From contig JAGOTG010000009.1 of NCBI GenBank assembly GCA_018061965.1, positions 40,609-104,608 of the forward strand: a stretch of 64,000 nt of DNA, given 5' to 3'. The position numbers were made by a program, and so were the translations under genes. A model generated the notes under the pieces. That model saw only the letters and a program-made list of their open reading frames with translations, was not told the DNA's origin and ran no database searches. Source of the stretch: Legionellaceae bacterium. GTDB taxonomy: Bacteria > Pseudomonadota > Gammaproteobacteria > Legionellales > Legionellaceae. Shown piece after piece: positions 48,757-57,305 of this stretch (its first letter is position 1; each line of letters begins with the position of its first letter).

Positions 48757-49057
48757 AGTAAGTTGTATAAAAATAATTCTTGCACTTTTTTGTGTCTCCG
48801 CCTTTGCTGAAGACGGGTATAAAACGCCGGCTACAGATAACCCACCGCCACAAAAGAAGATGGGGATGCCCGTCATGCAAGCGATTTACTAATGCCAAAA
48901 GCACCTAATCAAAAACTGGAGCTGGATTGTTTCTAACAAACCAGCTCCATGTTCTTCTAAAAATTCCGTCAGCCCCGCAATGTTATGACGGAAATATGGT
49001 TTTATTTTAACCAATATTTGGGGTATAATACTCTCACCTTCATAAGGAGATTATCCC
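48757..49057. other. Region with a decayed small secreted-protein gene
   Basis: From 48767 to 48892 a frame reads I-KIILALFCVSAFAEDGYK and ends MPVMQAIY-stop: a textbook signal peptide with an AFA-ED cleavage site, but the expected ATG is ATA. No usable start is in place, so the gene is either silenced by start-codon loss or uses a non-standard start. A strong hairpin (48918-48948) and the promoter of the next gene (TATAAT at 49024-49029) follow. Confidence 0.5.
48918..48948 (+). terminator. Strong hairpin, probable terminator
   Basis: 14-bp arms GGAGCTGGATTGTT and AACAAACCAGCTCC pair with one mismatch around a 3-nt loop. The following sequence is T-rich (ATGTTCTTCT) but not a clean T-run. 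It closes the gene or gene remnant to its left. Confidence 0.65.
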
Positions 49058-49483
49058 ATGCTAGCATTGAGAGCGCTATTGTTTATCTGTTTCATTTCAG
49101 CCCAAACCTCCTATGCTCTACAAATTCAAAACCATTGTGATTTTATCTATCTCAATAATAATAGTGAACAGACGCTTGAAGTGAGCGGCATTTATCCTGA
49201 TAGTAAAGATAGATTGAAAACAATTGTCCTAAAGCCCTATGAGACACAACAAAGTATTGCATTAAAAACCCTAGGAACTTGTAGTGGTAACACGAGCAAA
49301 ATACACTGTAACGCCATGTGGTTTGTTTGTCATAAAAATATTAACCTGGTAGTAAAAACCGCAGATAATGGGAAAACCCTATTATCTGGACTTATCCACG
49401 CAAATGACACGTTATCTATTAATAAATGCCTTACATGTGATCAGCCATCGATTGTCTTGATTAATGATATACCTCAGTACTAG
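49058..49483 (+). CDS. Small secreted cysteine-containing protein
   Basis: 141 aa with signal peptide (MLALRALLFICFISAQTSYA). Mature part has eight Cys or so in pairs (NHCDF, GTCSG, IHCNAMWFVCHK, KCLTCDQ) and an Asn-rich YLNNNSEQTLEV strand. AAGGAG 8 nt upstream and a TATAAT box at 49024-49029 with a weak -35. Broad likeness in shape to the secreted protein at 42178. Family unknown. Confidence 0.7.
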   Translation: MLALRALLFICFISAQTSYALQIQNHCDFIYLNNNSEQTLEVSGIYPDSKDRLKTIVLKPYETQQSIALKTLGTCSGNTSKIHCNAMWFVCHKNINLVVKTADNGKTLLSGLIHANDTLSINKCLTCDQPSIVLINDIPQY

Positions 49484-49696
49484 TCGTCATCTGTCGTCGT
49501 TTTGTGAGTCAGATTTCCAAGCCTAATACAACCCCAAACTGCAAAACCCTATATTGATTTAGTCTGATTAAAAATGTCACAGCTCTTTTTGTTGCTTTGT
49601 TTTTAGGCATCACTTACTATCGCACAGTCAATAAGTGCGTTTATATAATAAATGCTGCTTAAAAAATAACAACAAAAAAGATGGCATGGAGAAAAA

Positions 49697-50626
49697 ATGA
49701 GCGAAGATTACGTAGAGTATCGATGTATCGATAATCAAAAAAAACAATGGCATACAATAGATGGTATAAAATTTGCACAAAGAGGCAGAGCAAGTAATTA
49801 TGTTACTGAAATATCTTATGCAAAATCCCGAATAACACAAAATGGATTTGATATTTTTAAAGGACAAGAACCAGCTATTTCAATTTATAAGTTTATTGGA
49901 AATGCGACTTTTCAACAGATGAAATTAGAGAAACGTAAGGTAGATCGTGAGGAAAAATACTTTTTAATCGAAGATCAACCCATATTGTATATCAGCGATT
50001 TTTATAGTTTGAATGGAGATGCTGAAGATGTAGAAATCCCTAGTCATCATAGCGCTAATCTTGACCTTGTTCCGTTTAGTAGCCCGCTAAGGCCCCCTGA
50101 ATCAGTAAACCCAGCTCCTGGTTTCACTGAGGTTAAACAAGAGAGTGATACTAACGGCATTGTAAACTTAAATCCTGAATTCACTCTGACTTCTTTCATA
50201 ACCTCGCCAACATTGATAATTTATTCCGATAATGAAGCAAAAGAATCTTCTGGAGAAGATACACAAAAATTTAGCGAACATTTAATGCCTGATATAAAAA
50301 AGCGCTTATTTTCATCGAGCAAATTACATCCAGCCAAACCATTCGCTACCGTGGGTAGCAACCAAGGTCAACATACATCTGGAAACTCATCATTTTTGTT
50401 CATGTGCGCAGGATTAAAAACCTCTCTCGGAAAATTCGCTATCTTGGCGTCATTTTTGGGTTGGTTAGGGTTGGTTGCGTCAACTTATGGTACAGCTTTA
50501 TTTTATACAGCAGGTGCCCTGGCTGTATCGGGATCTTTGGCGCTTGGAATCAGTTTGTTTTGTACAAGTCGTACTGATGCTGGAGAGCCTAAGCAGAGCG
50601 TTCGCACGTACGGGCCTAAGTACTAG
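49697..50626 (+). CDS. Unknown protein with C-terminal membrane hairpin
   Basis: 309 aa. Residues 1-105 look like a compact alpha/beta domain (MSEDYVEYRCIDNQKKQW ... ILYISDFYSL); 110-235 is a low-complexity Ser/Pro/Glu linker; about 240-290 forms two hydrophobic helices with small-residue turns; the last 20 residues are soluble. GGAGAAAAA precedes the ATG. The same overall plan is seen at 9608 and 51605. No enzyme signature found; a membrane-inserted effector is a reasonable guess only. Confidence 0.7.
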   Translation: MSEDYVEYRCIDNQKKQWHTIDGIKFAQRGRASNYVTEISYAKSRITQNGFDIFKGQEPAISIYKFIGNATFQQMKLEKRKVDREEKYFLIEDQPILYISDFYSLNGDAEDVEIPSHHSANLDLVPFSSPLRPPESVNPAPGFTEVKQESDTNGIVNLNPEFTLTSFITSPTLIIYSDNEAKESSGEDTQKFSEHLMPDIKKRLFSSSKLHPAKPFATVGSNQGQHTSGNSSFLFMCAGLKTSLGKFAILASFLGWLGLVASTYGTALFYTAGALAVSGSLALGISLFCTSRTDAGEPKQSVRTYGPKY

Positions 50627-50648
50627 TAGAGAATGTTCAACAAACAGT

Positions 50649-50728
50649 GTCATCCCCGCCTATGCGGGGATCCATCCCAGATTGATACATTACCACTAAG
50701 AATGAATTCCCACCGACGGGGAAATGAC
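50649..50728. repeat. Palindromic repeat, family 4 (GTCATCCCCGC type)
   Basis: Starts GTCATCCCCGCCTATGCGGGGATCCAT and ends CGACGGGGAAATGAC: the widespread GTCATTCCCGC...GCGGGAATGAC intergenic palindrome. It lies between a putative effector and a glycosyltransferase pseudogene. Confidence 0.8.
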
Positions 50729-50904
50729 ACAAAACTTTGAATAATCTGGAATATGAGCGTGCAAAATCGCCAAAATATCATCCAATTGGGATAATATATG
50801 GATCATAATCTGTTTGCCTATTATCTTGTGCCCATGATTTGGATTATTTGGGTCCAATAAGCTCTTTACGGGTTAATTTTTACTATGCAGTCATTCGTTG
50901 ATGA

Positions 50905-51262
50905 TCTTCAAACGTAGTGATCTATGCAATTATTTTGCTTGCTACAATCATCCTTGCCTCCCAACTCCCTATTATGGATGATGAAGCTTATTACATTATT
51001 TTTAATCGCAATCGTTTACAACCATTGCGTCCATGACAAAGATGTCACAAAAAAGCTATTGCTTACTTTTTTGCTGGCCTATGTGATACCAGTTTTTAGT
51101 TTTTTTATTATGCCAGATACCGGTCTTATTTTATCTTTAAACATTTTGCTTTGGGTAGCAGATAAAGTCGTATGCGCAGGTCATTTGACTTGGAAAAACG
51201 TCGGTGAATTAGGACTTGGCTTAGGGATAGAGCTGCTTTCAAAATATCATATTCTACTGTTG
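50905..51262 (+). pseudogene. Membrane glycosyltransferase (GT39/ArnT-like) remnant
   Basis: One frame reads VIYAIILLATIILASQLPIMDDEAYY, the N-terminal helix and catalytic DEAYY motif of PMT_2/ArnT-type enzymes. After a frame break the 50924 frame gives FSFFIMPDTGLILSLNILLW and GLGLGIELLSKYHILLLG, matching the family's conserved P-D-T/A-P-L and LGLALLSKYTA blocks. Pieces between are deleted, the frame is shifted, and the homology stops exactly where a Tn3-type inverted repeat begins (51261). Confidence 0.75.
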
Positions 51263-51298
51263 GGTTGATCTACATAAACGGGGCAAATGCGAATTATA
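51261..51298 (+). repeat. Tn3-type terminal inverted repeat, left-facing copy
   Basis: GGGTTGATCTACATAAACGG plus GGCAAATGCGA, identical over 31 bp to the reverse complement of the end at 60061-60098, with the first G replaced by T and the last few bases diverged. It marks a left end and cuts off the glycosyltransferase pseudogene. About 180 bp further in lies a recombination-site-like dyad (51440), the same order as in the element at 62631. Confidence 0.75.
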
Positions 51299-51439
51299 CC
51301 ACCTATTTTTGCAAATAATTTAACCATTAAGGCCCAAATAAAAAAATTATTTATCGATTAATTTTTTTAAATAACAGCTAAGAATAGCAAAAAATCTCAT
51401 ATTTTATAAGGAATTAATTACTTGGAGCGAGATCTAAAT

Positions 51440-51455
51440 CTAATCGTATAATTAG
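51440..51455. repeat. Dyad CTAAT-CGTATA-ATTAG (candidate recombinase core site)
   Basis: Perfect 5-bp arms around a 6-bp centre; one of five copies in the window (others at 52786, 59942, 62809, 62939). Confidence 0.6.
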
Positions 51456-51561
51456 ATGTCTTGCGCATCATTATACAGCTTTGAAAATTCAATAAATAAT
51501 CAGGATAGTTCTCGTCTAATTGGGCTCGCGGTTCTCCTAGACCCACTACATAAAACACATC

Positions 51562-51600
51562 GGTGGCGTAAATTGCAGAAACGAGACAAATGCAAACTGG
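51562..51600 (+). repeat. Degenerate Tn3-type end near the OTU gene
   Basis: GGTGGCGTAAATTGCAGAAA followed by CGAGACAAATGC closely follows the left end of the miniature element at 62631 (GGTGGGTTAAATTGCAGAAA then CAGGCAAATGC). It faces the OTU-like gene and the tnpI/tnpA remnants and could be the left end of that transposon. The region 51299-51604 holds no gene. Confidence 0.5.
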
Positions 51601-51604
51601 GTTT

Positions 51605-52690
51605 TTATATCGGACCTGGCATGGTAGTGCATGATGGATTTGATTGAGTCGGTTCTGTTTGTTTAAATAATCCATATCCACCAAGAACAATGCTTACAAT
51701 CCCAATACCTGCCATAAAAATTCCAGCTGTGAAAGAGAGGACTGTCAAAGCTATAGCAACAGCAAAAATGCCTAATGCTACTAAAAATCCATTTAAAATA
51801 TGCATGGTTAGTGAATTTGCTAGCCTTTGAGAATGAATATTAGGTTCAGGTAAAGATTCTGCTAAATTATCCATAGGCCTTATGGATAATAAAGGGTTGC
51901 TCCATTGAATCGAAAAATGCAAACCAGTCGTCAAAGTTATTAAAGATAGTGCTGGTTGTTTTGATTTGAAATAAATATCATTATTGGCTATCTGGCCTTT
52001 AGAGTCTCTATCTAGTAATAAATAACCGATTCCATATTTTGCTAAATAGCATGCTGTAAAAGCCGCATCTGTATTTCTTTCTAAGGTATTATTGGATACT
52101 ATAACTTCATCGATAGGAGGCCTATATCCTAAGCGACCCATTTCTGTTAAATCCGGCAGAATTTCTCCATAGAATGTTTGTATAGTTAAATCAAGATTTT
52201 CTTCACACATTTCTACACATATATCAAAACGCAAATACGCTGCTAGAAGATAAATAAGGTGATCATGAGTAGGCGGGACACCTCGAATTTGCGGTATAAA
52301 TTTCTCTATAAGTAAATTCAAATTTTTTTCGGTTGGCTCCATCTTTTCATAGGTATTGATAAAAGTCAGAATCTGTTTTTCTAAACTATTTTTTTGATTT
52401 GAAGGAAGTCGATATAATGTGTCTACAGACATGTTTGGTTTAGGGCGCGGATCGTATTCTCCAAATATATAATCTAGCGCCAGACTGGATAAATGTCGTA
52501 AATCTTCCGTATATGGCTCTGTGCGACCTTTATTTCTTTGATATATGCCTCTTAAGAAATTACATACAAATTGTTTATGTTGTGGATATGCTAAACCTTC
52601 TAATAATAAGCTCTGAATAATAGCGCGAGGTCCACAATTTCCATCTCCAATAACGTAATATTCTTTTTTCATTAACATTTTACGTACCAC
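51605..52690 (-). CDS. OTU-like cysteine protease with C-terminal membrane hairpin
   Basis: 361 aa. Residues 13-21 (VIGDGNCGP) are the OTU catalytic block D-G-N-C, with Cys19 as nucleophile and Asp16 preceding it. The matching His258 lies in GLHFSIQW, at a position like the LHY/LHF motif of OTU deubiquitinases; between them are about 240 mostly helical residues. Residues ~293-340 form two hydrophobic helices, and the tail is Pro/Ser/Thr-rich. Starts at 52690 (GTG), 52678 (ATG) or 52672 (ATG) are possible. OTU enzymes cleave ubiquitin chains, so a host-directed effector anchored to a membrane is the natural inference. Confidence 0.75.
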   Translation of the reverse strand: MVRKMLMKKEYYVIGDGNCGPRAIIQSLLLEGLAYPQHKQFVCNFLRGIYQRNKGRTEPYTEDLRHLSSLALDYIFGEYDPRPKPNMSVDTLYRLPSNQKNSLEKQILTFINTYEKMEPTEKNLNLLIEKFIPQIRGVPPTHDHLIYLLAAYLRFDICVEMCEENLDLTIQTFYGEILPDLTEMGRLGYRPPIDEVIVSNNTLERNTDAAFTACYLAKYGIGYLLLDRDSKGQIANNDIYFKSKQPALSLITLTTGLHFSIQWSNPLLSIRPMDNLAESLPEPNIHSQRLANSLTMHILNGFLVALGIFAVAIALTVLSFTAGIFMAGIGIVSIVLGGYGLFKQTEPTQSNPSCTTMPGPI

Positions 52691-52785
52691 GTTCTCAACA
52701 AGCTAAAATTATATCACAATGTCATTAATTTCCACAATAGAAGCGACAAGAACAAGCCAGGATCAGAAATAAAGTTTGCTTTAAC

Positions 52786-52803
52786 ACTAATCGCATAATT
52801 AGT
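52786..52803. repeat. Dyad ACTAAT-CGCATA-ATTAGT ahead of tnpI-like gene
   Basis: Perfect 6-bp arms around a 6-bp centre, ending 1 nt before the ATG of the tyrosine-recombinase pseudogene. In Tn4430-like transposons the TnpI resolution site lies directly upstream of tnpI, so this is a good candidate core site. CGCATAA also resembles a XerC half-site. Confidence 0.65.
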
Positions 52804-52804
52804 A

Positions 52805-53669
52805 ATGACCAAAAACACCTATATTGAAAATTTCATTATCTATCAAAAATCCACCGATAAATCCTTAAAGACATTGGCAATTTATCGCAGTGATTTGGTT
52901 CAATTTGCTGTCTGGTTTGAGAGTATTAAAAATGAAACAATGCGATTGATCAACATTACACCAACTGATGATCGTCGATACAAACAACATTTAATTGATT
53001 CTGGTTTGCGAGAACCGACGCTTACTATCGTTGAAATACTTTTTAGAATGGGGATGGCACACCAAGAAAATCAAATATCGATTCCCTCTGCCAAAAACTG
53101 TTAAACAATCACAGCCAATACCAAAATGGCTTAATCGCACGCAGCAAAATCAGCTATTGCGTCATGTAGAGCAATTTGGGAGTACGCGCGACATCTGTAT
53201 AGTAAAGATACTCTTAAATACTGGTCTGCGTGTCGGTGAGCTTTGTGATCTCAAGTGGTCAAATATCATCATGAGTGAACGCAAGGGAAAATTACTTGTT
53301 AATGCTGGAAAAGGCTGCAAGTATCGTGATGTACCCTTAAACAAAGACGCACGACTTGCTTTCTTTAATTTGGATTATAAAATACATGCTAGTAGTGATG
53401 CTTATGTCTTTTCAGGACAACGAGGAGTTCTTGGTTCGCGTGGCGTGCAATTAATGTTAAAACGATTGCGCTTTCCAGAAGAACTGGGAATAATTTCACC
53501 TTACCAATTTAGACATACTTTTTGCAAAAACTTAGTGGATGCTGGTATCAGCTTAGAAAAGGTAGCATCTCTTGCAGGACATGAGCGATTAGATACCACA
53601 AAATTATATTGCCAACCCTCTTTTTCGGATTTAAGTGAAGCGGTAGAGCGGATAGGAGAGCATGATTAA
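52805..53669 (+). pseudogene. Tyrosine recombinase (TnpI/Xer-like), frameshifted
   Basis: First frame (52805-53020): SAM-like N-terminal domain TYIENFIIYQKSTDKSLKTL to SGLREPT. Second frame (from ~53010): NRRLLSLKYFLEWGWHTKK, then the catalytic domain with Arg in NTGLRVGELCDLKW, FRHTFCKNLVDAG (the usual HxxR begins with Tyr, YQFRH) and nucleophile Tyr in HERLDTTKLYCQ. A small deletion at about 53010-53020 broke the frame. It is directly followed by a tnpA remnant, as in TnpI-bearing Tn3-family elements. Confidence 0.85.
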
Positions 53670-54118
53670 TGAGCTTGATTGAAGTATTACCAGATTATGA
53701 AGCAAAACTCTTTAGTCGTTCACCTACGTTAACGAATGGCGATCGAAAAAAATATTTCAAAATCGATGACTCTATTCGTTGTGTCATCGAAAAAACCAAA
53801 CAGCCAGACAACCAAATTGGTTTATTGGTACAATATGGTTATTTTAAAATTAGTGGCAAATTTTTTACAACAAAATCTTTCAAACTAGCCGATATCAAAG
53901 CAGCAGGAAAAAATCTTGGTGTAACACCATCAGATAATTTTATTGAAAAATATACTGATAGAACTCGGCAAAGGCATCGATTATTAATTTTAGATACTTG
54001 TAGTGCCACTGCCGCTTTTGAAGAAGCGGTGAGCATATTAAAGCATCTACAAAACTCACTATTGGGGTTACCCCGATTTTTTATTCGAGCGAGCTTCGGT
54101 TCTCAGGAGCGGTTCTAA
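53669..54118 (+). pseudogene. tnpA: Tn3-family transposase TnpA, N-terminal fragment
   Basis: 149 codons overlapping the recombinase stop by 1 nt. The product reads as the DUF4158 N-terminal domain of Tn3 transposases: LFSRSPTLTNGDRKKYFKID, NQIGLLVQYGYFKISGKFF, ADIKAAGKNLGVTPSDNF and TRQRHRLLILD. A full TnpA has about 1000 aa; homology ends near 54060 and the frame runs into the 3' end of the convergent gene. The element cannot move by itself. Confidence 0.85.
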
Positions 54119-57100
54119 CCACATCTGAACGGTGTTTTCTTTTACTGCTGGAGATTCTTGTGAGCTCAGAACGCGTCGGCATTTACTTTCAAGTTTAGTG
54201 AGATTTTGAGAATCATATGCTGATAATATACTTATTTTATTTTGCCACTGATCATCATCTTTGAGCATATTAGCTTGTGCAAGCAGCCTGAGACCACGCC
54301 CCAGAGATTCTTGATTAGGTTGCTGTACAAGCCATTTTACATTAGGTTCAGATAACAGATCTTGGGAAAGCAATGCATTAAGATCTTGATTCAAATGTTG
54401 CAAATGCGTCTGATAAAACGACCCATTAAAATGAGAGCTTTGGCTTGCTACCGCACTATAGAATGACAATAATTCAGGAATAGTGGGTTTCGATGATAGG
54501 GCAGTTTTAGATGAAAATAATTTTATTTTATCAAATACTTTTTGACCCACATCCGTAGCGGCTGCGGCTAGCACTCCAGCGGTTCGTTTTAGTTGGCCTT
54601 GCACAACTACTGCCTTTTCTCCAGCCACATCTGCTACGTCGGAAGCCATATAAGCAAGTTTCGCCGCAGCGCTTGGATTGCGCATTGAAAGATTAATGTA
54701 CTCCAAAATTTTCTGCTTTGTTTGCAAGCTGGTTTCATCGCTTAGCAGTTGGTCAAAGTTTTTTTGTTTTAAAGCGGTATTCATCTTGAATTCGGGTTTT
54801 GCTTTTAATTCCGTCACTATGGTTTTCAGAAAATCGACATCCCCGGCCAAATCCTGACGATGTCTTATAATTTGTTTGGCATTGTTATAATCTAATAAAC
54901 CTGCGTTGTCTAAAATAAACAACCAAGCATAAACTTTTTGGAGTTGCTCTTCATTAGTTTGTAGCAAATCATCAAGAATACTTTGAATACTAAGCTTACT
55001 TTTATCCAGAAGTTTAATTGCTTGCTGTACTAACGGAGGGCGCTCATGGCTGGCGATTCTATGTTTTATGTCCTCTAAAGCCAAATAAGCACTATTTTCT
55101 TCATTTTCAATTAAAAACCTTTGTATCAATGTCTCTTCTGCATTCAAACTCAGATCAGTTTCTTGGGTACCTGCGCTAATAGTTTGTTGAAGCCATTTAG
55201 AGCTTGACTCTGTTTGGACCCAAGCTTCAGCATAAATCTCGCGAAACAGCGCAGGATTTTCCTGATTCAAAAACTCTAGTTTTCCGATGTTAGTGGTTAA
55301 TTTATCGATTATTAATAATCCACATTGTGACATTATGATCATGCAACGACAACGAATTTGAGGATCCGGCGCAGCAGAGAACAGACGTAACATAGATTTT
55401 AGGTTGGTTTGTGTTAATAAATTATCTTCGTTTAATAAGGGCAACACTGCGTAAAATGCGTGTAAAACCGCTGGACTGTATGCCTCAAGTTCATCTTCTG
55501 TAATAGCAATGCCGATGGTCTTTAGTTTTTTTGAAACATGTCGCGCTATTTGTTCATCCGGCAAAGTACTCAAAATAGTCGCAGGAGCTGTAGCGGTGGG
55601 TTGAGAAGGTGAAGAGGGGGTCCTAGTAGATCTAGATGCCGACCGATCTCTAGATTGCATAACACGCTCGAACTTTTTCTGATCTCTACTAACATAGGAT
55701 TTTTCTAGGTTTAAAATTGATTGTAACAACGTACTATCTTCAATCAACCGTGCTTGATTGTCAAAAATAGATTTGATATTTTCTGGCGTGAATAAACCAA
55801 TTTCTTCTAAATGTTGCAGCAGGGTAGTTATCTTCTCGTGATTCACATTCGTTAACAAGTCTTGTTGATAATCTTCACTTAATCGGTCAAATATTTGTAT
55901 AAAATTATGATCATACAGAGATTTAAGTTTCCCAAATATTTGTTCATTTAACTCTAATGATCCGAGAGTTTTGAGACTATTGTCACTCAGTTTGGAAACA
56001 ATCAACCAACTGGGTTTGTGGATCATCCAGGTTGTCCCATCGATACCTATTTTCCCTAATCTAATGAGTAGCTTCAAAGTTGGGGTGGTAATCAGTTGTT
56101 TTTTATTTGCTTCACAGATGTTTTGCAGAGTAAGCTCTGATAGGTCTTTGATGTTTTGCAAATACTCTGTATTTAGTACGCCTTTAGAGTTCAGTAATTC
56201 ACAATATAATAATGCGGTTTGTGGCATATCTGCGATGACGTTAAAATTGCTCATATTCAACTCACCGACCGACTGTAATAATCTACATACTTTGGTGAGT
56301 GGTTCTTCATTAAAGGTTTGAAAGATGGGCTTACTATAAAAGTAGCTTAAAAAACTATAAATTATCGGAAAGTTAATATAACGATCGAGCCATATTTGCT
56401 GCTCTGCATATACTTTATATAATTCAAACGATGCTTCTATACTAGGGTCTTCCCAAGCGATCCGCATTGCTTGCTTCCAGGGTTTTGGGAAAAAACGCGT
56501 TCTTTTACATACGTATTCATTAATTAACGTAAAACCTTTGATTTGTGTGTCTTCTGAGAGCGCATCTTTCGACAGTAAGTCCTTATCTTTGTATGCCTTA
56601 TGTAGGAGCAAACTTGTTTGTAGGGCGTCCAGATCATTGTGCGCTTTCACGCGCGCAAAAAAGCCTGGATCAGCGATGCTCATAGTATCAATATGGGAAA
56701 ATACGTGAGCGTATTGGTCTAGTTTTTCCGGATCAAGCGCATTTAAAAATCTGATCCAATCCTGATCTTTAATTTTTCCAGCATGATTTTCTATGATGCC
56801 ATTTTTGTGTAAGACGGATAAAATAAAAACAATGTTTTCAACGACTGACTCAGGAGCTCTATAATTACCGAACACTGCTTTAAGCACTGCAGGCCGGAAG
56901 GCAACTACAATCTCTTCAGCAAATTTTGGATGCTGTTTCAATAATTCATAATTACTTTCAGAAAAAAGCTTGGGTCCAGTATTATAAAGTTTGCTACAAG
57001 CTTGAAGGAATAACGTATTTTCCAAGGGCAGATTTTTGCCTTTGGGTTTAACTAAGTAAATTTTCCGTTTAGCAGAAAAGTAGGCTAGTAAGTCTTCATA

Positions 57101-57163
57101 ACTCGCCTCATTGCTTTGGGATAAATCAATAAGGGACTCATTACTTAGGTTTTTTTCATCCAT
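54068..57163 (-). CDS. Large helical protein of unknown function (1031 aa)
   Basis: Almost entirely alpha-helical by composition, Leu/Asn/Lys/Asp-rich, with recurring short units of the form L-L-x-x-G-L-L/I-T-x-x-N-I/L-x-x-L (e.g. LEEIGLFTPENIKSIFD, LPLLNEDNLLTQTNLKSML), suggestive of repeated helical hairpins. A Ser/Arg/Pro linker (SRDRSASRSTRTPSSPSQPT) splits it at about residues 498-525. No signal peptide, and no catalytic motif seen. The C-terminus is short and basic (RTEARSNKKSG). Size and make-up fit Dot/Icm-type effectors; that is inference. Confidence 0.75.
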   Translation of the reverse strand: MDEKNLSNESLIDLSQSNEASYEDLLAYFSAKRKIYLVKPKGKNLPLENTLFLQACSKLYNTGPKLFSESNYELLKQHPKFAEEIVVAFRPAVLKAVFGNYRAPESVVENIVFILSVLHKNGIIENHAGKIKDQDWIRFLNALDPEKLDQYAHVFSHIDTMSIADPGFFARVKAHNDLDALQTSLLLHKAYKDKDLLSKDALSEDTQIKGFTLINEYVCKRTRFFPKPWKQAMRIAWEDPSIEASFELYKVYAEQQIWLDRYINFPIIYSFLSYFYSKPIFQTFNEEPLTKVCRLLQSVGELNMSNFNVIADMPQTALLYCELLNSKGVLNTEYLQNIKDLSELTLQNICEANKKQLITTPTLKLLIRLGKIGIDGTTWMIHKPSWLIVSKLSDNSLKTLGSLELNEQIFGKLKSLYDHNFIQIFDRLSEDYQQDLLTNVNHEKITTLLQHLEEIGLFTPENIKSIFDNQARLIEDSTLLQSILNLEKSYVSRDQKKFERVMQSRDRSASRSTRTPSSPSQPTATAPATILSTLPDEQIARHVSKKLKTIGIAITEDELEAYSPAVLHAFYAVLPLLNEDNLLTQTNLKSMLRLFSAAPDPQIRCRCMIIMSQCGLLIIDKLTTNIGKLEFLNQENPALFREIYAEAWVQTESSSKWLQQTISAGTQETDLSLNAEETLIQRFLIENEENSAYLALEDIKHRIASHERPPLVQQAIKLLDKSKLSIQSILDDLLQTNEEQLQKVYAWLFILDNAGLLDYNNAKQIIRHRQDLAGDVDFLKTIVTELKAKPEFKMNTALKQKNFDQLLSDETSLQTKQKILEYINLSMRNPSAAAKLAYMASDVADVAGEKAVVVQGQLKRTAGVLAAAATDVGQKVFDKIKLFSSKTALSSKPTIPELLSFYSAVASQSSHFNGSFYQTHLQHLNQDLNALLSQDLLSEPNVKWLVQQPNQESLGRGLRLLAQANMLKDDDQWQNKISILSAYDSQNLTKLESKCRRVLSSQESPAVKENTVQMWLEPLLRTEARSNKKSG

Positions 57164-57305
57164 GATATCAATCTTTTCAGAAAGTGCTTATATTGTGATT
57201 ATAGTACAAAATAATTACAATCTCATGTGCTATACCATTCTTGCACCAAGCACGCTTCTTGCACAACCTGCGCTTTTTGTTTTATTCTGGCGTTAGAAAG
57301 CTTTC

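Noticed and set aside
50924..51268. 114-codon frame as a stand-alone membrane protein
   Set aside because: Its sequence is the middle of a GT39-type enzyme and the N-terminal part lies in another frame, so it is a pseudogene segment.
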